NCBI RefSeq assembly: GCF_000424325.1
Contig: NZ_AUJR01000020.1
Location: 25,206-89,205 of the forward strand
Origin: [Clostridium] clostridioforme AGR2157
Lineage (GTDB): Bacteria > Bacillota > Clostridia > Lachnospirales > Lachnospiraceae
DNA length: 64,000 nucleotides
Direction of reading: 5' to 3'
Shown one piece after another: positions 1-9,360 of this stretch (the first letter of the stretch is position 1; each line of letters opens with the position of its first letter). A model generated the notes under the pieces. The model searched no databases. It saw only the letters and a program-made list of their open reading frames with translations, and was not told the origin of the DNA. Position numbers and translations under genes: made by a program.

Positions 1-486
1 GTCCCCCTGCTTTACCTCTGCCCTGCTGACCCCATGATAGCTGATGCAGAAAGGCTCAATGGCTGCAAGAAGCATGGGATCCAATCCCTTTCCGTCATAC
101 ACACGCTCCTCAGGCATGGTTATATACTCCTGAAACGCCCCGTCTCTCTGGCATCCCATGGTCTGGTTATCCATACATGCATTCACGATTCCGTGCTCGC
201 AGGAATAACAGTGTCCGCAGTTAAAATATGGATTACAGGTTACAATCATTCCCGGGCGCAGTCCCTGGTCATTGTCCTCATCCACTTCCACGATTTCCGC
301 AGAAAACTCATGGCCTGGTATCCTTGGATAATCGAAGTACGCGAAGGTCCCCTTGTAGGAACCCAGGTCGCTTCCGCATATTCCTCCGTACAGGAGTTTC
401 AGCAGAACCTCACCCTTTTGCCGCACTGGTTTATCGATATCCCTGAACTCTACCTGACCGGGTGCATTAATATACATTGCTTTCAT
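1..486 (-). CDS. Zinc-dependent medium-chain alcohol/polyol dehydrogenase (3' end cut by window)
   Basis: The first 162 residues of a GroES-like MDR dehydrogenase, which would oxidise an alcohol or sugar alcohol with NAD(P) in the cytosol. Catalytic-zinc ligands Cys37 and the His59-Glu60 pair are visible, and four cysteines at 90, 93, 96 and 104 form the structural-zinc lobe. The start follows GGGAGGAAG at good spacing. The C-terminal Rossmann part lies outside the window, so substrate cannot be judged; sorbitol, threonine and galactitol-phosphate dehydrogenases share this N-terminus. It is divergent from the GntR gene at 722, which is probably its regulator. Confidence 0.9.
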   Translation of the reverse strand, partial: MKAMYINAPGQVEFRDIDKPVRQKGEVLLKLLYGGICGSDLGSYKGTFAYFDYPRIPGHEFSAEIVEVDEDNDQGLRPGMIVTCNPYFNCGHCYSCEHGIVNACMDNQTMGCQRDGAFQEYITMPEERVYDGKGLDPMLLAAIEPFCISYHGVSRAEVKQGD

Positions 487-518
487 TAATCTTCCTCCCA
501 GCTGAGATATATTCTCTG

Positions 519-560
519 TTGTATACATCATAGTATATATTAATAAATACATCATGTCAA
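519..560 (-). promoter_or_regulatory. Promoter and candidate GntR operator of the dehydrogenase gene
   Basis: Minus-strand -35 TTGACA (555-560) and -10 TATACT (532-537) are separated by 17 bases. A TTGTATACAT box at 519-528 lies just downstream of the -10, and a similar TTGTATATAA lies at 587-596. Such TGTATACA cores are typical of FadR-type GntR operators, so they are probable sites for the neighbouring regulator. Assignment of the operator is inference. Confidence 0.6.
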
Positions 561-663
561 CTGATTCTCTGACCATGTTTTATATTTTGTATATAATGAC
601 CGATTCTATTCTATATTTTTATGCAATATGACCATTGCTCAATCATTTTATTTTACCCTCTTA

Positions 664-692
664 TTGAACCGGCGCGATATCTATGATAAAAT
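664..692 (+). promoter_or_regulatory. Promoter of the GntR regulator gene
   Basis: TTGAAC (664-669) and TAAAAT (687-692) are 17 bases apart, about 30 bases upstream of the gene start. The G-run AGAGGGGGGG at 711-720 is the ribosome site. Confidence 0.55.
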
Positions 693-721
693 ACTTTCAT
701 ATATATTAAAAGAGGGGGGGT

Positions 722-1405
722 ATGTTCATCGTGGTTAAAACCAATCTGAAGACCTTGGCATACAACACAATAAAGCAAAAAATCGTCACCTGTGAATATG
801 CGCCGGGGACGTTTTTAAATGAGGAAATCCTGACCGATGAATTAAAGATAAGCAGAACGCCCATCCGCGATGCCTTAAGCAGGCTGGAGCAGGAGGGGCT
901 TATTGAGATAAAACCAAAGAAAGGAATCACCGTGACCGCCCTGTCCATCAAGGACGTGAACATGATTTTTGAGATACGGAAATTATATGAACCTTATATC
1001 TTGAAAAATTATGGTTCATTTCTGGACGAGGACAAGCTGAACGAATTCTACCATATTTTTTCCCATAAAGACGCAAACAGCGAGTGCTTTCAGAACAACA
1101 ATTACTTTTATGACTTAGATTCCTCCTTCCACCAAATGATTGTGGACGCCTGCCCTAACGTTTACCTGCGCCAGAATTACGCACTGATACAGACCCAGAG
1201 CGAGCGTTTCCGCTTCATGACAGGAAATATCTCCAACAACCGTTTGGAGGATACCTTCAGGGAACACATTGACATCATTGTCCCCTGCCTGCAAAAAGAC
1301 TGGGATACCGCTGTGGAAAAGCTCTTGTATCACCTGGACGAGTCTAAGAGGTCCACTTTCAAGTTGGTGTTTGATAGTATTGACAGCAACAATATTGGGT
1401 TCTGA
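722..1405 (+). CDS. GntR family transcriptional regulator, FCD (FadR) type
   Basis: A 227-residue repressor-type regulator. The winged helix-turn-helix covers about residues 10-72, with the recognition segment SRTPIRDALSRLEQEGL at 44-60. The rest is an all-helical FCD ligand domain with the usual D-x-x-x-H pattern near residues 133-137. Two starts are possible: ATG at 722, six bases after AGAGG, or in-frame GTG at 731, about ten bases after the G-run. It is divergent from the zinc dehydrogenase gene, so it likely controls that catabolic operon; FCD regulators usually sense sugar acids or other organic acids. The ligand cannot be read from sequence. Confidence 0.9.
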   Translation: MFIVVKTNLKTLAYNTIKQKIVTCEYAPGTFLNEEILTDELKISRTPIRDALSRLEQEGLIEIKPKKGITVTALSIKDVNMIFEIRKLYEPYILKNYGSFLDEDKLNEFYHIFSHKDANSECFQNNNYFYDLDSSFHQMIVDACPNVYLRQNYALIQTQSERFRFMTGNISNNRLEDTFREHIDIIVPCLQKDWDTAVEKLLYHLDESKRSTFKLVFDSIDSNNIGF

Positions 1406-1567
1406 TTAATTTAGATGTAAAGATGTAGAGGGGTTAGGTGCATCCGTCCGTGAGTGGGATGGGGGTGGCCGCGGCAGCAACTTTCCGATTAGCCAGCATC
1501 ACCAGCCAGAGATACTTTTTCTATCCTTTGCGTGGAAGAGACAGCGGACGCTCTGGAAATGTAGTGG

Positions 1568-1809
1568 GTGAGAGCCGGGAACGCAGGGCGGGAGGTGGCT
1601 TTGGAGCAGTTCGGAGAGACTTAGGCGCAAGGGGCAGGCAAAGCCGGGGTTGCGCAGGGCGCTCCACGCCCGGAGCAAAGCAAACATGGAGCCGAACTCA
1701 TCAGGAGTTCGGCGTAATTTTTGCGGTCCCCGGGTTTTCCTGCCCCTTGGGTCTTAGTCTCTCCCACTGCGGAAACGGTCACCTCCCGGACTGCGTTCCC
1801 GGCTCTCAC
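1568..1809. repeat. Large imperfect palindrome (about 240 bp), non-coding
   Basis: The left arm 1568-1649 pairs with the right arm 1728-1809. The outer 19 bases are a perfect inverted repeat (1568-1586 with 1791-1809), and the remaining roughly 60 bases match at about 70-80 percent by eye. The loop region contains a separate perfect 9-base hairpin, GCCGAACTC (1691-1699) and GAGTTCGGC (1705-1713). The stretch 1406-1854 between the convergent GntR and DUF1015 genes holds no credible gene. It could be a MITE-like element, a structured RNA or a terminator complex; nothing decides between these. Confidence 0.7.
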
Positions 1810-1854
1810 GGACGCGGCTCCCCACGCGCGTCCGCGTACCCCCTTCCCCTCATC

Positions 1855-3102
1855 CTACCCCAACCTATGTATAAACAGCCCACTCCGAAGCTTCGGCTCA
1901 AACCAGGTAGACTTAGGCGGCATGAGAAGCCCCGCGTCCGCCACAGACAACAACTCCTCTATGGATGTGGGGAACATGGAAAATGCCACCTCCATATCCT
2001 CACCAACCCGGCGCTCCAGTTCCTTAAGTCCCCGTATCCCGCCGATAAAGTCAACGCGCTTATCAACCCTGGGGTCGCCGATTCCAAGCACCGGCCCCAG
2101 AAGCTGGTCCTGAAGGATAGACACGTCCAGCCCCTTCACCGGGTCACTGCTCACAAACTCCGGCTTCACCTTAAGACTGTACCATCTGTCCTTTAAGAAC
2201 ATGCCGAATGTGCCCTTCTCCTCAGGCCCAAAGGCCCCGGTTCCTGCCCCGCCACGTTCCTGCACCTCAAAGCGCTCCGAAACAGCAGCCAGAAAATCTT
2301 CCTGTCCCAATCCGTTTAAATCCTTCACTACCCGGTTGTAGGGCAGTATCTTAAGTTCCTCGTCCGGGAACAGTACGGACAGGAAATAGTTGAAAGGTTC
2401 CTTCCCCGTATAATCCGGGTTCTCTTCCCTTCTCTTAAGCCCCACCTTCACAGCGGAGGCAGCCCTGTGATGTCCGTCCGCAATATAGGTGGCCGGTATG
2501 GCCGCAAATGCATCCTCCACGGCCCGCACCATATTTCTGGCGCCAATCATCCACGCCCTGTGGCGGATTGCGTCCTCTGACACGAAATCATACAGAGGCA
2601 CCTCCTCCTTCACCTGGGCCACCAAAGCCTTAAGCTCCTGATTCTGCCTGTAGGCCAGGAAAATAGGGCCTGTGTGGGCGTTAGTGGTATCCACGTGGCG
2701 GATGCGGTCCAGTTCCTTATCCTCCCTGGTATTCTCATGTTTCTTCACCACGCCGTCCACATAGTCGTCAATGGAACAGCAGGCCACGATACCGGTCTGG
2801 CTCCTGCCATCCATGGTGAGTTCATAGAGATAGTAATTTTCCTCAGGGTCCGTCACATAGACCCCCTCCTCAATCTGACAATCAAGCAGCTCCCTGGCCT
2901 TGTCATAGACACGGCTGTCATAGGTGTCCACGTCATCCCCAAACTGAGTCTCAGCCCTGTCAATGTTCAGGAAGGAAAGGGGATTCCCCTTAACGGCCTC
3001 ACAGGCTTCCTTCCTGTTATACACATCATAGGGCAGGGCCGCTACCCGGGCCGCCTTGTCCGCCGCGGGCCTGATACACATAAATGGTTTTACTACTGCC
3101 AT
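1855..3102 (-). CDS. DUF1015 family protein, serine-operon associated
   Basis: A 415-residue cytosolic protein of the DUF1015 family, whose biochemical role is not established. Seen here are the N-terminal IRPAADKAARVAALPYDV segment and the strongly conserved IADGHHRAASAV motif near residues 213-225. The start follows CAGGAGAG. It lies 51 bases downstream of serA on the same strand, the last gene of a serC-serA-DUF1015 run. The same neighbourhood is common in Clostridia, so a link to serine metabolism is likely but unproven. Length is normal for the family. Confidence 0.9.
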   Translation of the reverse strand: MAVVKPFMCIRPAADKAARVAALPYDVYNRKEACEAVKGNPLSFLNIDRAETQFGDDVDTYDSRVYDKARELLDCQIEEGVYVTDPEENYYLYELTMDGRSQTGIVACCSIDDYVDGVVKKHENTREDKELDRIRHVDTTNAHTGPIFLAYRQNQELKALVAQVKEEVPLYDFVSEDAIRHRAWMIGARNMVRAVEDAFAAIPATYIADGHHRAASAVKVGLKRREENPDYTGKEPFNYFLSVLFPDEELKILPYNRVVKDLNGLGQEDFLAAVSERFEVQERGGAGTGAFGPEEKGTFGMFLKDRWYSLKVKPEFVSSDPVKGLDVSILQDQLLGPVLGIGDPRVDKRVDFIGGIRGLKELERRVGEDMEVAFSMFPTSIEELLSVADAGLLMPPKSTWFEPKLRSGLFIHRLG

Positions 3103-3153
3103 AGTTTCTCTCCTGTTTATCTAAGGTTACAGTCCGGCCATGGTAGAGCGCAG

Positions 3154-4317
3154 TTACTTAACCACCCGCACCCTCAGCACGCCTTTGATGGCCCTGAGCT
3201 TCTGGATGGTGGCATCCTCTGCCTTGTGCTCCAAATCCAGCAGCGTGTAGGCATACTTATCCCGGCTCTTATTGGTCATATCGGAAATGTTCATGCCCTG
3301 TTCAGCCAATATACCCGTAATCTGTCCAATCATGTTGGGAATGTTCATATGAAGCACGGCCACACGGCTCTCTGCCTGGCACATGCCCATATCGCAGGAC
3401 GGAAAGTTGACGGAGTTCTTGATATTGCCATTCTCCAGGTAATCTGTCAGCTCCTTCACCGCCATCACCGCGCAATTGTCCTCGGACTCCTTTGTGGAAG
3501 CGCCCAGATGGGGAAGCAGGATAACCCTCTCCATGTTTGCGACCTTTGGATTGGGGAAATCGCTGACATAGTAGCGCACCTTTCCCGCGTCCAGCGCAGC
3601 CGCCATATCATCGTCATTGACCAGGGTATCCCTGGAGAAGTTGAGGATTACCACCCCATCCTTCATGATAGCCAGTTTTTCCCTGTTAATCATTCCCCTG
3701 GTGGTATCCATAAGGGGCACATGGATGGTAATATAATCACATTCCTGGAAAATAATGTCCGCATTGGTGATATGCTTTACACTCCTGGACAGCCTCCAGG
3801 CCGCGTTGATGGAAATATATGGGTCGTATCCGTATACCTCCATTCCCAGATGGGTAGCAGCGTTGGCAACCTCCGCGCCGATGGCTCCCAGGCCGATAAC
3901 ACCCAGCTTCTTGCCCTTAATCTCGCAGCCGGCAAATGCCTTCTTGCTCTTCTCTGTGTCCTTGGTAATGTTGTCGTCCTCCGCATTGGCCTTGCACCAC
4001 TCGATACCTCCCACGATATCCCGGGAAGCCATGAGCATGCCTGCAATCACCAGCTCCTTTACGCCGTTGGCATTGGCTCCCGGTGTATTGAATACAACGA
4101 TGCCCTTCTGCGCGCAGGAATCCAGCGGGATGTTATTGACACCGGCTCCCGCGCGGCCCACCGCCACCAGGTTCTCCGGAAGTTCCATATCATGCATGGA
4201 AGCGCTGCGCACCAGGACGGCGTCAGCGTCCGCCACGTTGTCTGTCATCTCATATCCGGCCGGAAACAGCTCCGTGCCGCACTTCGCAATGGGGTTCAAG
4301 CAATGAATTTTTTTCAT
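3154..4317 (-). CDS. serA: D-3-phosphoglycerate dehydrogenase with ACT domain
   Basis: A 387-residue enzyme that oxidises 3-phosphoglycerate to 3-phosphohydroxypyruvate with NAD, the first step of serine synthesis. The NAD-binding loop GLGAIG is at 142-147, the conserved Arg at 229 and the catalytic His at 270 in PHLGAST. A C-terminal ACT domain (about 319-387) is the usual place for serine feedback. The stretch where longer hydroxyacid dehydrogenases carry their catalytic Glu reads YVSDFPNP, typical of this short ACT-containing subtype. It lies 35 bases downstream of serC and is surely cotranscribed. Confidence 0.95.
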   Translation of the reverse strand: MKKIHCLNPIAKCGTELFPAGYEMTDNVADADAVLVRSASMHDMELPENLVAVGRAGAGVNNIPLDSCAQKGIVVFNTPGANANGVKELVIAGMLMASRDIVGGIEWCKANAEDDNITKDTEKSKKAFAGCEIKGKKLGVIGLGAIGAEVANAATHLGMEVYGYDPYISINAAWRLSRSVKHITNADIIFQECDYITIHVPLMDTTRGMINREKLAIMKDGVVILNFSRDTLVNDDDMAAALDAGKVRYYVSDFPNPKVANMERVILLPHLGASTKESEDNCAVMAVKELTDYLENGNIKNSVNFPSCDMGMCQAESRVAVLHMNIPNMIGQITGILAEQGMNISDMTNKSRDKYAYTLLDLEHKAEDATIQKLRAIKGVLRVRVVK

Positions 4318-4352
4318 AATAATCCAACTCTCCTCTATATGTCCAAAGACTT

Positions 4353-5438
4353 TTATTTCCTGTGCTTCTTCTCGAAGTCAGCCATAAATTCCACCAGTTT
4401 CTCAACACCCTCCGCAGGCATTGCATTGTAAATGCTGGCACGCATGCCGCCCACGGTTCTGTGTCCCTTCAGATTCTCAAAGCCCGCTGCCTTTGAATCC
4501 TTCACAAACAGGGCGTCCAGTTCCTCGTCCCCTGTCACGAACGGCACGTTCATCAGTGAGCGGTCCTTCTTAACCACAGTACCCTTAAATAACCGGCTTT
4601 CATCCAGAAAATCATAGAGGATCTTAGCCTTCTTTTCGTTGTATTCCTTCATGGCTGCCAGGCCGCCTCTGGCCTTCAGCCACTTAAATACCTTTCCGCA
4701 CATGTATATGCCGTATGTAGGCGGGGTATTGTACAGTGACTCTGCGTCCGCATGGGTCTTATAGCGGAGCATGGTAGGTGTCCCGGGCAGCACATCCTCT
4801 GTCACCAGGTCCTCCCTCACAATGACAATGACGGTTCCAGCCGGTCCCACGTTCTTCTGGGCGCCTGCAAAGATCAGGCCGTACTTTGACACATCCACGG
4901 GCTCGGACAGGAAGCATGAGGACTGGTCAGCTACCAGAAGCTTTCCCTTTGTGTTGGGAAGGGTCCAGTACTTGGTGCCGTAAATGGTGTTGTTCTCACA
5001 GATATACACATAGTCAGCGTCCTCGGATACAGGCAGGTCGGAGCAGTCCGGAATATAGCTGAAGGTCTTGTCAGCGCTGGAAGCAATGGCATTGGCCTTT
5101 CCGTAAATGGAGCCTTCCTGACAGGCCTTCTTAGCCCACTGACCGGTAAGGATGTAATCTGCCGCCTTGTTCTTCATCAGGTTCATGGGCACCATGGCAA
5201 ACTGCTGGGATGCGCCCCCCTGAAGGAACAGTACCTTATAGTTATCCGGAATATGTAAAAGATCCCGCAGGTCTGATTCAGCTTCCTTGATGATGGTGTC
5301 ATAAGCCTTAGATCGATGACTCATCTCCATCACTGACATTCCTGTTCCCCTGTAATCCAGCATCTCTGCTGCGGCTTCCTTCAGGACGTCCTCCGGCAAA
5401 ACGGCCGGTCCGGCTGAAAAATTGTAAACTCTGCTCAT
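4353..5438 (-). CDS. serC: Phosphoserine aminotransferase
   Basis: A 361-residue PLP enzyme converting phosphohydroxypyruvate and glutamate to O-phosphoserine. The PLP lysine is Lys195 in AGAQKNVGPAG, with the PLP-binding Asp171 in ADQSS. I place the start at 5438 (MSRVYNFSAG) because AAAGGAGGAG sits seven bases upstream; an upstream in-frame extension to 5543 lacks a ribosome site and does not look like the family. It is the first gene of the serC-serA-DUF1015 unit. No serB phosphatase is in view. Confidence 0.96.
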   Translation of the reverse strand: MSRVYNFSAGPAVLPEDVLKEAAAEMLDYRGTGMSVMEMSHRSKAYDTIIKEAESDLRDLLHIPDNYKVLFLQGGASQQFAMVPMNLMKNKAADYILTGQWAKKACQEGSIYGKANAIASSADKTFSYIPDCSDLPVSEDADYVYICENNTIYGTKYWTLPNTKGKLLVADQSSCFLSEPVDVSKYGLIFAGAQKNVGPAGTVIVIVREDLVTEDVLPGTPTMLRYKTHADAESLYNTPPTYGIYMCGKVFKWLKARGGLAAMKEYNEKKAKILYDFLDESRLFKGTVVKKDRSLMNVPFVTGDEELDALFVKDSKAAGFENLKGHRTVGGMRASIYNAMPAEGVEKLVEFMADFEKKHRK

Positions 5439-5601
5439 CTTGTTCTCCTCCTTTAAATGGTTGTACTTGCTGCACATATCCTCTTTAATATATATATACA
5501 GAGGACTCCTCCATATGCGGAACCCGGCACAATACAATGCCATACCGCATACAGAGAAGTCGCCTGACTGTATACTCCATCGTATATCTGTCCCACCTGG
5601 C

Positions 5602-5638
5602 CCAGAGCGTGTCTGAAAATTGCTTTCTGATACGCTCT
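5602..5638. repeat. Imperfect hairpin upstream of serC
   Basis: AGAGCGTGTCTGAAA and TTTCTGATACGCTCT pair over 15 bases with two mismatches around a short loop. It lies in the 270-base stretch between ilvB and serC. No U-run follows on either strand, so it is not a standard terminator. I see no T-box or known riboswitch in this leader. Confidence 0.5.
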
Positions 5639-5712
5639 AGCATGCATTCTGTCGCTTTATCGTGCTAATCTGATAACGCAGCCAAGATATTAAAGACTAC
5701 TATACACTGTTT

Positions 5713-7395
5713 TTAATTAATTTTCAAGTCCGTATCGTCAAAAGCATCCGCAATGGGCGCTCCCGGCGATACCATGGGGAATACCTTATCATCGCAGCTG
5801 ATCTGACAGTCAATGACCACAGGAATGTTTAAGGAGATGGCTTCGCGGAGCACCGGCTCCAGCTCTTCCTTCTGCGTCACACGGTAAGCCCTGGCTCCCA
5901 TGGCCTCTGCGATCTTCACAAAATCCACCGAATCATTCAGTATGGTCTGGGAATAACGCTTGCCGTAGAACAGGGTCTGCCACTGGCGTACCATGCCCAG
6001 CACATGGTTGTTTACAATGACCTCCACCACCGGGATATTATACCGGGTGGCCGTGGCAATCTCGTTCATGTTCATGCGGAAGCAGCCGTCGCCTGCAATG
6101 TTGATGACCGTCTTATCCCTGCATCCCATCTTTGCGCCGATGGCAGCGCCCAGGCCATATCCCATGGTTCCCAGTCCTCCCGAAGTAAGGAGGGTGCGGG
6201 GCTGGCGGTACTGGTAGTACTGAGCCGCCCACATCTGGTGCTGCCCCACCTCAGTGACAATGACAGCGTCCCCGCCAGTCACCTCGTTGATGGTCTGTAC
6301 GATGAAAGGACCTGTGAGCAAGTTCTTATCATAGCGCAGCGGGTACATATCCTTCATACGCTCTATATGGGCTATCCACTCGTCGTGGTTCACCGGGTCC
6401 AGCCTGGCATTCAGCTTGCGCAGGATGACCTTCACGTCGCCAATGATGCTGGCGTCCACCTTGATATTCTTGTTAATCTCCGCCGGGTCGATGTCCAGCT
6501 GGAGAATCTTTGCATTCTTTGCAAACTTGGATGCGTTGCCGGTCACACGGTCGCTGAACCTGGCGCCCACCACAATCAGCAGGTCGGCCTCGGTTATGCC
6601 GAAGTTGGAGGTCTTGGTGCCGTGCATGCCCGCCATGCCTGTGTACAGCTCGTCAGCCCCGTCAAAAGCGCCCTTTCCCATAAGGCTGTCTGCCACCGGC
6701 GCCTGAATCTTATGGGCAAATGCCCTCAGCTCGTCGGACGCATTGGACAGCACAGCACCGCCGCCCACAAAGATAAACGGCTTTGCCGCCTTGCGGATCA
6801 TCTCCACGGCCCGGTCCATATCCTGCTCTGTAATGGTATCGCTCTGGTGCACGATTTCCTCCGGAACCCGCTTCTCATATTCGCAGAGCGCAGCCGTCAC
6901 GTCCTTGGTGATATCCACCAGCACAGGTCCGGGACGTCCTGTCTGCGCTATGGTAAACGCCCTGCGGATGACCGTTGCCAGACGTTTTACATCCTTTACA
7001 ATAAAATTATGCTTTGTAATGGGCATGGTCACGCCCGTAATGTCGATTTCCTGGAAACTGTCCTTGCCCAGCAGGCTGTTGGTCACGTTGCAGGTAATGG
7101 CCACCACCGGCACGGAATCCATATAAGCAGTAGCGATGCCTGTCACCAGATTGGTAGCGCCCGGGCCGGATGTGGCAAGGCACACGCCCACCTTGCCGGT
7201 GGCCCTTGCGTAGCCGTCGGCTGCATGGGAAGCCCCCTGCTCGTGGGATGTCAGGATATGGGTGATTTCATCCTGATGCTGGTACAATGCATCATATATA
7301 TTCAGGATAGCGCCGCCCGGATAACCAAATACGGTGTCCACACCCTGTTCCTTCAAACACTCAACTACAATCTCTGCCCCCGTCAATTTGCTCAT
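5713..7395 (-). CDS. ilvB: Acetolactate synthase, large (catalytic) subunit
   Basis: A 560-residue thiamine-diphosphate enzyme that makes acetolactate or acetohydroxybutyrate for valine, leucine and isoleucine synthesis. The N-terminal FGYPGGAI motif and the TPP-activating Glu in SHEQGA (residue 52) are present. The C-terminal GDGCFRMNMNE segment binds the metal and TPP. The start is taken at 7395 (MSKLTGAEIV) because AAAAGGAG lies about ten bases upstream; an ATG nine codons earlier overlaps that site. No ilvN regulatory subunit lies beside it. It is separated from ilvD by a large palindromic element. Confidence 0.95.
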   Translation of the reverse strand: MSKLTGAEIVVECLKEQGVDTVFGYPGGAILNIYDALYQHQDEITHILTSHEQGASHAADGYARATGKVGVCLATSGPGATNLVTGIATAYMDSVPVVAITCNVTNSLLGKDSFQEIDITGVTMPITKHNFIVKDVKRLATVIRRAFTIAQTGRPGPVLVDITKDVTAALCEYEKRVPEEIVHQSDTITEQDMDRAVEMIRKAAKPFIFVGGGAVLSNASDELRAFAHKIQAPVADSLMGKGAFDGADELYTGMAGMHGTKTSNFGITEADLLIVVGARFSDRVTGNASKFAKNAKILQLDIDPAEINKNIKVDASIIGDVKVILRKLNARLDPVNHDEWIAHIERMKDMYPLRYDKNLLTGPFIVQTINEVTGGDAVIVTEVGQHQMWAAQYYQYRQPRTLLTSGGLGTMGYGLGAAIGAKMGCRDKTVINIAGDGCFRMNMNEIATATRYNIPVVEVIVNNHVLGMVRQWQTLFYGKRYSQTILNDSVDFVKIAEAMGARAYRVTQKEELEPVLREAISLNIPVVIDCQISCDDKVFPMVSPGAPIADAFDDTDLKIN

Positions 7396-7426
7396 ATATA
7401 CTGCACTCCTTTTCTCCATGTTATTT

Positions 7427-7577
7427 GTAACAGTTCAGACGGCGGAAAAATCGGTGCAGAAGCGGGTGTTAAGCTGGCTTATAAAACCAATTCTGCACCA
7501 ATTTTTCCATCGGATGGACATCCGATGCTTCTTGACCGGCATTTTCGGTCAAGAAGATGCGCCGTCTGAACTGTTAC
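7427..7577. repeat. Branched palindromic element between ilvD and ilvB
   Basis: A 17-base perfect outer stem (7427-7443 with 7561-7577) encloses three further hairpins. These are an 18-base stem with one G-U-compatible change (7444-7461 with 7491-7508), a 9-base stem (7508-7516 with 7519-7527) and an 11-base stem (7528-7538 with 7546-7556). Almost all of the 151 bases can pair, as a cloverleaf. It lies in the ilvD-ilvB intergenic region and would appear in a shared transcript. It could be a MITE or a structured regulatory or processing RNA. Confidence 0.8.
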
Positions 7578-7647
7578 TGTTATTTCATGATGCGCGCCCC
7601 CTACCGCTGCCGCCGGACAGCCCGGTAACGCCCGCAGGCTCCGGAAC

Positions 7648-9312
7648 CTACTTTACCTGCAGCACAGCTCCCCTCTCAGCGGAAGTAACCAGGGACGCGT
7701 ATCTGGCCAGATAACCCGTGGTGACCTGCGGGGTGCGCGGCTGCCACCTGGCTTTCCTGGCCGCCATCTCCTCGTCAGATACCAGCACGTTCAGCTTATG
7801 GTTGTCGATATCAATGGAAATAATATCCCCCTCTTCCACCAGGGCAATGGGTCCGCCCACTGCTGCCTCCGGTGAGGCATGGCCGATGGAAGCGCCTCTG
7901 GAAGCACCGGAGAAACGTCCGTCTGTAATCAGGGCCACCGTGGAACCCAGTCCCATACCGGCAATGGCAGAAGTAGGATTGAGCATCTCCCTCATGCCCG
8001 GGCCTCCCTTAGGTCCTTCATAACGGATGACCACCACATCTCCGGCCACAATCCTGCCGCCCTTGATGGCATCAATGGCATCCTCCTCGCAGTCAAATAC
8101 CCTGGCCGGTCCCTCATGCTTTAACATCTCAGGCGCAACAGCGGAGCGTTTCACCACTGCGGAATCCGGGGCCAGATTGCCCTTTAATATGGCAATGCCG
8201 CCGGTCTGGCTGTATGGATTCTCCACCGGACGGATAACCTCCGGGTTCTTGTTGACACAATCCTTTATGTTTTCCCCCACGGTCCTGCCCGTGACAGTCA
8301 TGCAGTCCAGGTTCAAAAGTCCCTTCTTGCTGATTTCCTTCATTACCGCATAGATTCCCCCGGCCTCGTTCAAATCCTCTATGTAGGTGGGGCCTGCCGG
8401 CGCCAGATGGCACAGGTTGGGAGTCCTTGCGCTGATTTCGTTGGCAATATCCACGTTCAGCTCCACGCCCGCCTCATGGGCAATGGCAGGAAGGTGAAGC
8501 ATGCTGTTGGTGGAGCATCCCAGCGCCATATCCATGGTCAGGGCGTTAATGAATGCCTCTTCTGTCATGATATCCCTTGGGCGTATGTTCTTCTCGTACA
8601 TCTCCATCACCTTCATGCCGGCATGCTTCGCCAGCTTGATGCGCTCGGAGTAAACAGCCGGGATCGTGCCGTTTCCCCTGAGTCCCATGCCCAGAACCTC
8701 GGTCAGACAGTTCATGCTGTTAGCCGTATACATACCGGAACACGAACCGCAGGTAGGACATGCCTTATTCTCAAACTCCTTAACATCCTCCTCGGACATA
8801 TTGCCTGCCGCGTAAGCGCCCACCGCCTCAAACATGCTGGAAAGGCTGGTTTTATGCCCCTTCACATGGCCGGCCAGCATGGGGCCGCCGCTGACAAACA
8901 CCGTCGGCACATTAATCCTGGCCGCCGCCATCAGAAGTCCCGGAACATTCTTATCACAGTTCGGAACCATTACCAGCGCGTCAAACTGATGGGCCAGCGC
9001 CATACACTCCGTGGAATCCGCAATCAAATCCCTGGTCACCAGGGAATACTTCATGCCGATATGTCCCATGGCAATCCCATCGCAGACAGCAATGGCCGGG
9101 AACACCACCGGGGTGCCGCCGGCCATGGCAACGCCCAGCTTCACGGCATCCACAATTTTATCCAGGTTCATATGGCCCGGAACTATCTCATTATAGGAAC
9201 TTACAATACCCACCAGAGGCTTTCTCATTTCTTCCTCTGTCATACCAAGAGCATTAAACAGGGACCTGTGGGGTGCCTGCTGCATACCTGTCTTAACTGC
9301 ATCACTTTTCAT
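7648..9312 (-). CDS. ilvD: Dihydroxy-acid dehydratase
   Basis: A 554-residue Fe-S dehydratase forming the 2-keto acids of valine and isoleucine. Cluster and metal ligands are visible in AVCDGI (Cys77-Asp78), PNCDKN (Cys119, Lys121) and [15 protein letters not shown] (185-199). Length is standard for the family. The start follows AAAGGGG. It lies 48 bases downstream of leuB and upstream of ilvB on the same strand, so leucine/valine genes form one block. The palindromic element follows its stop within about 70 bases. Confidence 0.96.
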   Translation of the reverse strand: MKSDAVKTGMQQAPHRSLFNALGMTEEEMRKPLVGIVSSYNEIVPGHMNLDKIVDAVKLGVAMAGGTPVVFPAIAVCDGIAMGHIGMKYSLVTRDLIADSTECMALAHQFDALVMVPNCDKNVPGLLMAAARINVPTVFVSGGPMLAGHVKGHKTSLSSMFEAVGAYAAGNMSEEDVKEFENKACPTCGSCSGMYTANSMNCLTEVLGMGLRGNGTIPAVYSERIKLAKHAGMKVMEMYEKNIRPRDIMTEEAFINALTMDMALGCSTNSMLHLPAIAHEAGVELNVDIANEISARTPNLCHLAPAGPTYIEDLNEAGGIYAVMKEISKKGLLNLDCMTVTGRTVGENIKDCVNKNPEVIRPVENPYSQTGGIAILKGNLAPDSAVVKRSAVAPEMLKHEGPARVFDCEEDAIDAIKGGRIVAGDVVVIRYEGPKGGPGMREMLNPTSAIAGMGLGSTVALITDGRFSGASRGASIGHASPEAAVGGPIALVEEGDIISIDIDNHKLNVLVSDEEMAARKARWQPRTPQVTTGYLARYASLVTSAERGAVLQVK

Positions 9313-9360
9313 GTCGTATCCCCTTTCATCTAATCCGGACAGGAATCCATCCGGCCTTCA

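Noticed and set aside
1438..2196. 252-codon plus-strand frame after the GntR gene
   Set aside because: Rich in Arg/Gly/Pro, crosses the palindrome and overlaps the real DUF1015 gene antisense; no family features.
2674..4431. Long open frame on the plus strand (585 codons) opposite serA and the DUF1015 gene
   Set aside because: It is antisense to two clearly conserved genes, lacks a ribosome site and has a His/Gly-rich, family-less composition. It is a by-product of codon bias.
5439..5712. T-box or amino-acid riboswitch ahead of serC
   Set aside because: No T-box sequence (AGGGTGGNACCGCG) or antiterminator fold is visible on the minus strand; only a hairpin without a U-run.
6004..7569. 521-codon plus-strand frame opposite ilvB
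   Set aside because: Antisense to acetolactate synthase, with no start signals; it also runs through the palindromic element.
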